From: Planctomycetota bacterium
GTDB lineage: Bacteria; Planctomycetota; SZUA-567
NCBI GenBank assembly: GCA_031278535.1
Contig: JAITKH010000181.1
Coordinates: 1 to 7,261 of the forward strand
Direction of reading: 5' to 3'
DNA: 7,261 nucleotides
Under the pieces are notes generated by a model. The model saw nothing but the letters and a program-made list of their open reading frames with translations. It was not told where the DNA came from and made no database searches. The translations under genes were made by a program, and so were the position numbers. Below, piece after piece: positions 1 to 5,722 of this stretch (within the stretch, counting starts at the first letter, position 1; the number at the start of each line of letters is the position of its first letter).

Positions 1-548
1 ATGGTGTTTTTGTTGTCGTACCGCACCAGATCGACCCGGGAAGGTTTGACAAGCGCCGATCCCAGACGAATGCCTTTCTCGGAAAGCTCACGGAAGATCT
101 CCGGCTCGATCCTGCCCTCGGCCACCACTCTGTAAGTCTTTTTCACGCCATGCGACGGATGGGTGAGGTATTGCGCCAGCAGGCCGTCGTTGGTAAAGAC
201 GAGAAGCCCTTCCGAATCCTTGTCGAGCCTCCCCACGGGAAAAACTCTTTCGGGGAGATCGGGCAGGCAGTCCATCACCGTCCGGCGGCCGAGATCGTCC
301 GACGATGTGGTGGTGACGCCCTTGACCTTGTAATGGAGATAATATGCCGGCCGTTCTCGCCGGAGACGACGCCCTTCCGCCTTCACCCGATCCCGGGCGG
401 GATCGATCTTGACGCCGGGTTCGCGCACCACCTCGCCATTCACCTCGACCAGGCCGCCGGCAATCATCTCTTCGCATTTGCGCCGGGAGGCGATGCCGCA
501 CCGGGCCATATACTTATGCAGACGTTCCCCGGTATCGATCCGATCCAT
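1..548 (-). CDS. RsuA/RluB-family 23S/16S rRNA pseudouridine synthase, partial (C-terminus beyond left edge)
   Basis: Isomerises a uridine in rRNA to pseudouridine; acts in the cytoplasm on ribosomal RNA. The 182 visible residues begin with an S4 RNA-binding domain (about 7-55: ERLHKYMARCGIASRRKCEE, then GLVEVNGEVV). The catalytic domain follows, with the signature GRLDKDSEGLL at 106-116, where Asp109 is the expected catalytic residue; a Ser sits where many relatives have Thr. KKTYRV at 136-141 is another family motif. The start is the ATG at 546-548: a GGAGGAGG ribosome site lies 11 bases upstream, and no other ATG, GTG or TTG occurs in frame back to the preceding stop. Family members are about 230-260 residues, so roughly 50-80 are missing at the window edge. 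The family is certain; RluB versus RsuA or RluE/F specificity cannot be decided here, so no symbol is given. Confidence 0.93.
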   Translation of the reverse strand, partial: MDRIDTGERLHKYMARCGIASRRKCEEMIAGGLVEVNGEVVREPGVKIDPARDRVKAEGRRLRRERPAYYLHYKVKGVTTTSSDDLGRRTVMDCLPDLPERVFPVGRLDKDSEGLLVFTNDGLLAQYLTHPSHGVKKTYRVVAEGRIEPEIFRELSEKGIRLGSALVKPSRVDLVRYDNKNT

Positions 549-694
549 GTCGGGGCGTTCCTCCTCCAGCGCCGCGGCTAGTGTCCCCGCTTCACCCAGC
601 TTTCGTTTCCCGGGAAGTGAATTCCCCTGCGGCGTCGAGGGACGATTCCGGAGCGAACGGACTTCGGAATCAATAGATTTAGTTTTTCAGACAT

Positions 695-1207
695 CTAGGC
701 CTTTTCCAGTATCCGGATAACCTCGCCGACATAGAGGGTATGGAAATCCCCGTCGGGATAGCATTCGTCAATCCTGGTGGTGTCGATGAAATATTCGCCG
801 CCGTAAGGCTGGGCGTAAAGCTTGCGGCAGATCAGAACCAGTTCGGACTCCGCGAAATAGGGAGCGCAATCCGTCCGCTCGACATGAAAACCGGTTTTCG
901 CCACTTTGTCTTCGTCGCGTCCCGAGACGCTTCCGAAATAGTTCAATTCGCCGCGCCGGCCAGGGCCGAAAAAATTGAGCGAAAAGACGGATGCCTCATC
1001 CACAAATTCCTTGGTGAAGCGTTGGGGACGAATGACGATAAAAGCGGCATTCCGGCGCCACATGAAGCCCAAACCTCCCCATGCGGCGGTCATGGCGTTG
1101 ACCCGCCCGTCCTGTTTCTCCGCCGCGATCAGCATCCATTCCTCGCCAATCCGCCGAAAGGGGTTTATGGAAAAATCTTTCGCGGCAATCTCCCTGAATC
1201 CCGCCAT
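695..1207 (-). CDS. Flavin reductase-like FMN-binding split-barrel protein
   Basis: A small flavoprotein of the flavin reductase / FMN-binding split-barrel superfamily; members bind FMN and typically pass electrons from NAD(P)H to flavin or to a partner, but this one's partner is unknown. Recognisable segments are INPFRRIGEEWMLIAAE at the N-terminus, NAMTAAWGGLGFMWRRNAAF (phosphate and flavin-binding strand), VIRPQRFTKEF, the loop FGSVSGRDEDK, LVLICRKLYAQPY, and the C-terminal YPDGDFHTLYVGEV. Length is 170 residues, normal for this subgroup, which is common in anaerobes. Two ATGs compete. The one at 1214-1216 touches the AGGAAAGG ribosome site, while the one at 1205-1207 lies 9 bases after it, so I chose the latter (adds or loses three residues). 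It is 147 bases upstream of the pseudouridine synthase on the same strand and could share its transcript. Confidence 0.87.
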   Translation of the reverse strand: MAGFREIAAKDFSINPFRRIGEEWMLIAAEKQDGRVNAMTAAWGGLGFMWRRNAAFIVIRPQRFTKEFVDEASVFSLNFFGPGRRGELNYFGSVSGRDEDKVAKTGFHVERTDCAPYFAESELVLICRKLYAQPYGGEYFIDTTRIDECYPDGDFHTLYVGEVIRILEKA

Positions 1208-1389
1208 GACGACCATCCTTTCCTTACAAGCGCCCAGTGGCCGGAAAAGGCCAACCTTACGAACGTCAAAATCCGTTTGCTCTGGAATCGACCTCCGATG
1301 CCGAAATGGGGAATATACCTCCCCGGGAGACGGAAACCGGATGAACCTGGGAACGCCAAGTCCGGAATCGGTACGACCGGAACACGCCT

Positions 1390-2367
1390 TTACGCCCTCG
1401 CCTTCCTCCCGCCTTCCTCCTCCGCCTCATCCCGCGAATCCCGATCATAGGCGGCGACGATGCGCCGGACCAGGGGATGGCGGACAATGTCCTCTCCAGA
1501 GAGGCGCATGACGGAAACGTCGGGGATGCCCTCCAGGATACTGACGGCGTGGATCAGCCCTGAACCTTCGCGGCTCGCCGCCAAGTCAATCTGGGTGAGG
1601 TCGCCGGTGACAACACAACGCGATTGTTCGCCCAGCCGGGTAAGGAGCATCTTCATCTGTCCCGGCGTCGTGTTCTGGGCCTCGTCCAGGATGACAAAGG
1701 AACGCGCAAGGGTACGGCCGCGCATGTAAGCAAGCGGGGCCACTTCAAGAATGCCGTTTTCAACGTGGCTGGCCAATTGCCGTCGGGAAATCATGTCGTC
1801 CAGGGCGTCGTAAATGGGCTTCAGGTACGGATCCACTTTTTCCCGCATGTCGCCGGGAAGAAAGCCGAGATGCTCACCCGCCTCCACCGCCGGACGGGTA
1901 AGAACGAGCCGTTTCACCTCACCGTAGCGGAGAGCCTCGACAGCGCAGGCCACTGCGAGATAGGTCTTGCCGGAACCGGCCGGCCCCAAACCGAAGACCA
2001 AGCCGTTTTCCCGGATGCGGCGGATATATTCTCCCTGGTTCGGGGAGCGGGCGGCGATGCGCAGGCGATCGGTAAAGACCGTACCCGGCGTCCGGCATCG
2101 TTCCGCCTCCTCGCCCTGGCGTTCCATGAGGGTGGAAAGCTCCTCGGCGACATAGGCCTGGCCTTTGTCGATGGCTTCGAGCATCCGTTCGACGATGTTC
2201 AGGGCGCGGCCCACCGCCGCTTCGTCCCCGTCGATGAGGAGCCGCCCCTTCCGGGCCACCAGACTCACGCCCAATCCCGCCTTGAGGAGCCGGAAATTGC
2301 CGTCGTTGGTTCCAAAGAGCAGGCGCTGGCGCTCCAGATCGAGGGGAAGATGGATTTCCGTTCGCAT
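1390..2367 (-). CDS. PhoH-like ATPase
   Basis: A cytoplasmic P-loop ATPase of the PhoH family, whose best-known members (YbeZ/PhoH2 types) are linked to RNA metabolism and ribosome maturation. The 325 residues match the usual length of about 320. An N-terminal domain (about 1-75, KH-like region in relatives) precedes the PhoH domain. Walker A is GPAGSGKT at 128-135, Walker B is FVILDEAQ at 224-231, followed by the family's VTGDLTQID at 253-261 and LSGEDIVRHPLVRRIV near the C-terminus. The acidic-basic tail after about 308 is not conserved. The ATG at 2365-2367 is chosen because the frame upstream of it (to 2520) is low-complexity Arg/Gly with no family similarity, and because a promoter lies only about 40 bases upstream. 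An AGGAAAACGGG stretch precedes the start. In many bacteria phoH is followed by ybeY; here it is not. Confidence 0.95.
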   Translation of the reverse strand: MRTEIHLPLDLERQRLLFGTNDGNFRLLKAGLGVSLVARKGRLLIDGDEAAVGRALNIVERMLEAIDKGQAYVAEELSTLMERQGEEAERCRTPGTVFTDRLRIAARSPNQGEYIRRIRENGLVFGLGPAGSGKTYLAVACAVEALRYGEVKRLVLTRPAVEAGEHLGFLPGDMREKVDPYLKPIYDALDDMISRRQLASHVENGILEVAPLAYMRGRTLARSFVILDEAQNTTPGQMKMLLTRLGEQSRCVVTGDLTQIDLAASREGSGLIHAVSILEGIPDVSVMRLSGEDIVRHPLVRRIVAAYDRDSRDEAEEEGGRKARA

Positions 2368-2412
2368 GAATTCCCGTTTTCCTCTGCCTGTACCGCCGCG
2401 TTCAGGGCGCCC

Positions 2413-2441
2413 ATTATAGCGGCGGCCTCCGGCGGGGTGAA
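2413..2441 (-). promoter_or_regulatory. Predicted sigma70-type promoter for phoH
   Basis: On the minus strand a TTCACC -35 box (2436-2441, four of six consensus bases) and a perfect TATAAT -10 box (2413-2418) are separated by exactly 17 bp. The start of transcription would fall near 2406, giving a leader of about 40 bases before the phoH ATG at 2367. This supports the short phoH start and suggests phoH need not depend on read-through from the transporter gene upstream. Seen by eye only. Confidence 0.55.
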
Positions 2442-2526
2442 GCAAAATTCTTCGCAGCCGACAAATTCCCCGCAATTTCCGGCAGCCGCCATACCAATGT
2501 CGGAGAACTGGAAATGCCAATCCGCG

Positions 2527-3942
2527 TCATATCCCTTTTGTAAAATAGCGGGCCGATTCCGCCTGCAGCCGTACCGATACGGCGTTTCCGGGGCCGACCA
2601 GATCGGCCAACTTCTCCCATCCGCCCCGATGGTAGCGGACAGCGGGGGGGATCAGCCCCAATATCCAGCCTATGGGCGCCGCGAACCAAACGCCGAAGTA
2701 GCCGAACCAATAACCAAAAAGCAGGGCGAGGCCGCCCTTGGCGAACAGTTCGACGACTCCGGAAATTAGGGGATACAAGGTATCCCCGATCCCTCTCAGG
2801 GTATTGTTGTGGATGATGATGAGGCCAAGGAAGGGATAAAGACAGGTGGCGACCCGGAGATACCCCCTGGCGATTTCAACAATGACGTCGAGGTGGGGAT
2901 CGGCTTCCGAGATGAACAGCCGGACAGAAAGATCGCCCCAGGCGAAAATCGCCGCCGCAATGATCAGGCAGAGCGCCATCAGAGCCGCCGTCATTTTCCA
3001 AAAACCTTCCCGGATTCGGTTGAATTTCCGGCCGCCAAGGTTCTGCCCGGCGAAGACGGCAAAGGCTTCGGTAAACGTGAAATAAATGAGGATGGCGACC
3101 TGCTGCACCCGGAGGGCGGTCGAATAGGCGGCGACAACGTCGGCGCCGAAACCGTTCACCACCCCGAGGATGGTCATTTCGCCGATGGCAATGAACAGGC
3201 CCTGGAGACCAAGCGAAACGCCGATCCGGCAAATCATCCGGATGTTCCGCCAATTCGGAGCGAAGTCGGCCCGTGACAGCCGGAATATGGGATAGCGGCG
3301 GGCTATGAAGGTGGCGGCGGCGAGGGCGGACACGGTCTGGGAAATCGCGGTGGCTTCGGCGGCGCCGGTCACTCCCCGGCCGAGGCCGGCGACGAAGGCC
3401 ACATCCAGAACGACGTTCAATACCGATGAGAGGATCAGGAAATAGAGGGGAGAGCGACTGTCGCCGACCGCCCGGAGCACGGCCGAGGACGAATTGTACA
3501 CCACTATGCCCAAGCCCCCCAGGCCGACGCAAATCCGCATATAGTCGACAGCCCCGTCCAGAAGTTCCGGCGGAGTCTGGAGCAGGCGCATCAGCGGTCG
3601 GGAGGCAAGAAGGCCGACCGTTGTCATGGCCGCGGCGCAGGCAAGCGATATGTAGATGGCGCTCGCCAGAGTGGTGCGCACCATGCGGAGATTGCCGGCT
3701 CCGAAGTGTTGGGCCATGACAATCGAGCAGGCGGTGGCCAGGCCGAGGGTAACGGAGAGGATGAGGAAGGTGGCGGAGGCGGTGGCGCCGATGGCGGCCA
3801 GATCCCGCGAACCGTTCATCCTGCCGACAATCAACATGTCGATAAGGTTATAGAAGAGCTGGAAAATGCCGCCGACAAACATCGGCAGGGCGAAACGGGC
3901 GATTTGCCGGAAAGGCGGGCCGCTGGTCATGTCGTTGGTCAA
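2527..3942 (-). CDS. MATE-family efflux transporter
   Basis: An inner-membrane multidrug and toxic compound extrusion transporter of the NorM/DinF superfamily, exporting a small organic substrate in exchange for Na+ or H+; the substrate cannot be read from the sequence. The 471 residues form about twelve hydrophobic segments in two similar halves. The N-terminal half shows FALPMFVGGIFQLFYNLIDM then VGRMNGSRDLAAIGA, typical of MATE TM1-TM2, and the loop AQHFGAGN. The second half has the matching GLQGLFIAIGE, the loop AGQNLGGRK and a late HNNTLRGIGDTLYPL. Length is normal for the family. The start is taken as the TTG at 3940-3942, because GGAGAAGG lies 7 bases before it; the ATG four codons later would be 19 bases from that site. 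The C-terminal end is soluble and unremarkable. Confidence 0.95.
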   Translation of the reverse strand: MTNDMTSGPPFRQIARFALPMFVGGIFQLFYNLIDMLIVGRMNGSRDLAAIGATASATFLILSVTLGLATACSIVMAQHFGAGNLRMVRTTLASAIYISLACAAAMTTVGLLASRPLMRLLQTPPELLDGAVDYMRICVGLGGLGIVVYNSSSAVLRAVGDSRSPLYFLILSSVLNVVLDVAFVAGLGRGVTGAAEATAISQTVSALAAATFIARRYPIFRLSRADFAPNWRNIRMICRIGVSLGLQGLFIAIGEMTILGVVNGFGADVVAAYSTALRVQQVAILIYFTFTEAFAVFAGQNLGGRKFNRIREGFWKMTAALMALCLIIAAAIFAWGDLSVRLFISEADPHLDVIVEIARGYLRVATCLYPFLGLIIIHNNTLRGIGDTLYPLISGVVELFAKGGLALLFGYWFGYFGVWFAAPIGWILGLIPPAVRYHRGGWEKLADLVGPGNAVSVRLQAESARYFTKGI

Positions 3943-3949
3943 GTATTCG

Positions 3950-3957
3950 CCTTCTCC
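3950..3957 (-). promoter_or_regulatory. Ribosome binding site that decides a TTG start
   Basis: GGAGAAGG on the minus strand, 7 bases before the TTG at 3940-3942 and 19 before the first ATG (3928-3930). The spacing favours TTG as the initiation codon of the MATE gene. Confidence 0.6.
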
Positions 3958-3974
3958 GGGGCCGCAGTCCGCCG

Positions 3975-3996
3975 CCGGCGGGGATTTCCCCGCCGG
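3975..3996. other. 9-bp GC-rich inverted repeat in the divergent control region
   Basis: Arms CCGGCGGGG (3975-3983) and CCCCGCCGG (3988-3996) are exactly complementary with a 4-base loop. No T-run follows on either strand, so it is not an ordinary intrinsic terminator. If the MATE transcript starts near 4009, the hairpin lies within its leader, about 18 bases upstream of the ribosome site. It could equally be a protein operator. Confidence 0.5.
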
Positions 3997-4015
3997 TCAT
4001 GGCCGAAAGGGAACG

Positions 4016-4021
4016 ATTATA
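4016..4021 (-). promoter_or_regulatory. Predicted -10 box of the MATE gene promoter
   Basis: A perfect TATAAT on the minus strand. The -35 region is poor at 16-18 bp spacing (best about three of six matches), and it overlaps the -10 box of the divergent yjbQ promoter, so the promoter may be weak or need an activator. Transcription would start near 4009. Confidence 0.4.
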
Positions 4022-4039
4022 GCCAATCGCCGGGCCCGA

Positions 4040-4048
4040 TGATATACT
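4040..4048 (+). promoter_or_regulatory. Predicted extended -10 promoter of the yjbQ-family gene
   Basis: TGATATACT has the TGn extension followed by TATACT (five of six consensus bases), 48 bases before the ATG at 4096. There is no good -35 hexamer, which the extended -10 can offset. The predicted start is near 4055, giving a leader of about 40 bases. Confidence 0.4.
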
Positions 4049-4095
4049 CTTGTTGCCTCGGCGCGAATGCCCGCTGCCCAATCAGGGAGAAAAAC

Positions 4096-4491
4096 ATGCT
4101 TTTCCGTCTCAATCTCGACACCGAACGGCGGGAATTCCGCGACATCACCCCGACCGTACGGGATGCCGTGTCGAAAAGCGGCGTCTCCGCCGGCATCTGC
4201 CTCATCTATTGCCCTCACACCACCGCCGGCATAACCATAAACGAAAACGCCGATCCGGACGTTCCCCGGGACATGCTCCTGGGCCTGGAACTCGCCTATC
4301 CCGACCGGCCGGAGTTTCGTCACGCCGAAGGAAACAGCACGGCGCATCTCAGGGCCGGCGCCTTGGGGGCGAGCGCATCCATCCCCATTGAGAAAGGCGC
4401 CTTGACGCTGGGAACCTGGCAGGGGATATGGTTCTGCGAGTTCGATGGCCCCCGCCGGCGCCATTTTCTTGTAAAAATACTGGCGGACTGA
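4096..4491 (+). CDS. yjbQ: YjbQ/UPF0047-family protein (secondary thiamine-phosphate synthase type)
   Basis: A 131-residue cytoplasmic protein of the UPF0047/YjbQ family. The E. coli member has weak thiamine-phosphate synthase activity, which is the source of the usual name; the physiological role is unsettled. Family hallmarks are all present: PHTTAGITINENADPDVPRDM at 40-60 with His41, RHAEGNSTAHL at 75-85 with His76 and His84, SIPIEKG at 95-101, and GTWQGIWFCEFDGPRRR at 106-122. The His residues are the expected metal or phosphate site. Length is normal (about 130-140). The start ATG follows AGGGAG with 6 bases between, although the frame is open far upstream through the control region. It is divergent from the MATE gene, and nothing near it belongs to thiamine synthesis. 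Confidence 0.94.
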   Translation: MLFRLNLDTERREFRDITPTVRDAVSKSGVSAGICLIYCPHTTAGITINENADPDVPRDMLLGLELAYPDRPEFRHAEGNSTAHLRAGALGASASIPIEKGALTLGTWQGIWFCEFDGPRRRHFLVKILAD

Positions 4492-4633
4492 AAGCCGCGA
4501 CGCGGCGAAGACTCGTGAAGCCGAGAGAATTCCGTTCCAGTACCCGTTCACATCTATTGGATTTTCTCATGGCGCGATATTTTTTCCGCCAGGAGTTGAC
4601 ATTTGCCGAGCGATTCCGTAAGCCGATAATATC
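4492..4633. other. Gene-free 142-bp stretch at the boundary between housekeeping and accessory DNA
   Basis: No gene is supported here. Immediately after the yjbQ stop is a short perfect inverted repeat (4494-4506, arms GCCGC/GCGGC around GAC) with no T-run, so terminator function is doubtful. A TTGACA lies at 4596-4601 and GATAAT at 4625-4630, but the 23-bp spacing is too long for a standard promoter. The left end of the IS66-type element must lie somewhere here, but I could not identify its terminal repeat. Confidence 0.4.
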
Positions 4634-4870
4634 ATGTGCGATAGACCGTTCCATTTCGACCCTGAATCGTTAACACAACCTTTGCTGAAGCGTATTGGGA
4701 CGCTTGAAGGGGAGATTGCGTCATTACAAGGCGAGAACGGCCGGTTACGAGCCGAGAATGAGCGCCTCAAGCGTGAGCTTGCCGCTGCCAGGAAGGATTC
4801 CAGGAATTCTTCCTGGCAGCCGTCATCGGACATTGTCAAGCCTCCGCCATCGGGTGGCAAGGGGGAAGCG
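4634..4870 (+). pseudogene. IS66-type transposase TnpC, N-terminal fragment
   Basis: The first ~79 codons of an IS66-family transposase. After a short lead (MCDRPFHFDPESL) comes a leucine-rich coiled coil, about residues 18-53, with repeated LEGEIASLQGENGRLRAE-type heptads. Next is the family's Asn/Ser-rich linker before the zinc-finger region, here DSRNSSWQPSSDIVKPP; the usual form is NSRNSSKPPSSD, so Trp-Gln replaces Lys-Pro. The zinc finger, the DDE catalytic domain and the C-terminus are all absent. Past about 4870 the frame runs out of phase through hsdR sequence to a stop at 4985-4987. No clear ribosome site precedes the ATG, and no tnpA or tnpB is present. It cannot transpose. IS66 assignment rests on the coiled coil plus linker motif and is good but not proven. 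Confidence 0.8.
4784..4820. repeat. 37-bp near-perfect palindrome inside the tnpC fragment
   Basis: Two 18-base arms (4784-4801 and 4803-4820) around a single central A at 4802. All positions pair except 4796/4808, which form a G-T pair. The outer arms read GCTGCCAGGAAG and CTTCCTGGCAGC. The right arm encodes the unusual Ser-Trp-Gln of the transposase linker. An EcoRI-like GAATTC is part of the inner arm (4804-4809). Confidence 0.9.
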
Positions 4871-5493
4871 AGGATGGACAGGTCGACTTCAAGGGCAAAG
4901 CCAAGGCGTTCACGCGGACCTACCAGTTCCTGGCGTCGAGCCTGCCTTATACGAACCGCGATTGGGAAGTGCTGTCGATCTTCTTGAACTTCCTTATCCC
5001 CAAACTCCCCGCACCGGTCGAGTCTGACTTGTCGAAAGGCATTCTTGAAGCCATCGACATGGACAGCTACCGCAATGAGGTCATGGAGACGCTGAAGCTG
5101 ACGTTGGCCAACGAGAATGGGGAGGTCGGCCCGGTGCCGACCAGCGGCGGCGGCCGCAAACCGGAACCGGAACTCGACCGGCTGAGCAACATCATCAAGG
5201 CGTTCAACGACCAGTTCGGAAACATCGACTGGAAGGACGCCGACCGCATCCGCCAAGTAATCGCCGATGAGATTCCCGGTAAAGTCGCGGCCGACAGGGC
5301 ATATCAGAACGCGATGAAGAACAGCGACAAGGCGCCGGCGCGGCTGGAGCACGACCGGGCGCTGCAGAAGGTGGTCACCGGCATGCTGGCCGACCACACG
5401 GAGCTATTCAAGCAGTTCAGCGACAACCCCAACTTCAAGAAGTGGCTTGCGGATTCGGTCTTTGGGGTAACTTACGAAGGAGGCATGGCGTGA
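4870..5493 (+). pseudogene. hsdR: Type I restriction enzyme R subunit (HsdR), C-terminal remnant
   Basis: The last ~207 codons of a type I restriction endonuclease and translocase subunit, normally about 1000 residues. The visible part starts at EDGQVDFKGKAKAF and continues TYQFLASSLPYTNRDWE, LSIFLNFLIPKLPAP, DLSKGILEAIDMDSY, GPVPTSGGGRKPEPELDRLS, IIKAFNDQFGNIDW, then AYQNAMKNSDK and ELFKQFSDNPNFKKWLAD to the stop at 5491-5493. This is the conserved C-terminal region of EcoEI-like HsdR that contacts the methylase core. The nuclease and both RecA-like motor domains are gone. No real start codon exists: the frame enters directly from the transposase fragment, and GTG at 4969 lies inside conserved sequence. 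Within the remnant the frame is clean, which suggests recent loss. Confidence 0.9.
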
Positions 5494-5722
5494 CGGCACA
5501 AGTCTGCGGCTGATGAATCGCCAGCGCGACTCTCTGGAGATGAAATAGAACATATCCGAAAAGCTTATTCTCTCTCATCCCCAAGAGCAAACCGCCATCG
5601 CCGCCGTCCTTTCCGGCATGGACGCTGAAATCGACGCTCTGGTTGCCGGGCGCGACAAAACAATCGCCCTGAAGCAGGGCATGATGCAGGAGTTGCTGAC
5701 AAGCAGGACGCGACTGGCATAA
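5492..5722 (+). pseudogene. hsdS: Type I restriction specificity subunit (HsdS), C-terminal remnant with in-frame TAG
   Basis: HsdS recognises the target DNA for type I methylation and restriction. The clear part is 5564-5722: HPQEQTAIAAVLSGMDAEID followed by ALVAGRDKTIALKQGMMQEL and LLTSRTRLA, the standard C-terminal conserved helix region of HsdS, ending at TAA 5720-5722. In the same frame upstream, DGTSLRLMNRQRDSLEMK (5492-5545) looks like the end of the second target-recognition domain, as in GTS-R-MN segments of relatives, but is cut by TAG at 5546-5548. Almost all of the roughly 400-residue protein, including both recognition domains, is missing. The part upstream of the TAG is a tentative reading. 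It starts where hsdR ends, with no methylase gene between. The stop overlaps the presumed start of the next gene. Confidence 0.8.

Noticed and set aside
1240..1256. Hairpin TGGCC/GGCCA upstream of the flavin reductase gene
   Set aside because: The stem is short and of a kind expected by chance in GC-rich DNA; no T-run and no fitting position for an attenuator.
1312..1317. TATATT on the minus strand as a flavin reductase promoter
   Set aside because: No acceptable -35 hexamer at 16-18 bp and the leader would be over 95 bases; too weak to list.
2368..2520. Extended N-terminus for PhoH
   Set aside because: The extra 51 residues are Arg/Gly-rich without family similarity, and the promoter predicted at 2413-2441 lies within them.
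1624..2769. Long open frame on the plus strand opposite phoH and the end of the MATE gene
   Set aside because: It is antisense to two well-recognised genes, shows no family motif, and is explained by high GC content and codon bias of the true strand.
4494..4506. Intrinsic terminator after yjbQ
   Set aside because: The inverted repeat has only a 5-bp stem and no following T-run.
4567..5397. 276-codon open frame on the minus strand opposite the tnpC and hsdR remnants
   Set aside because: The plus strand carries clear HsdR and TnpC motifs through the whole stretch; the minus frame crosses the junction only by chance.
5494..5590. Frame reading DESPARLSGDEIEHIRKAYSL as a scrap of the methylase HsdM
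   Set aside because: The DEIEHIRKAY piece faintly recalls an HsdM helix, but it is too short, and the HsdS reading of the same bases in another frame fits better.
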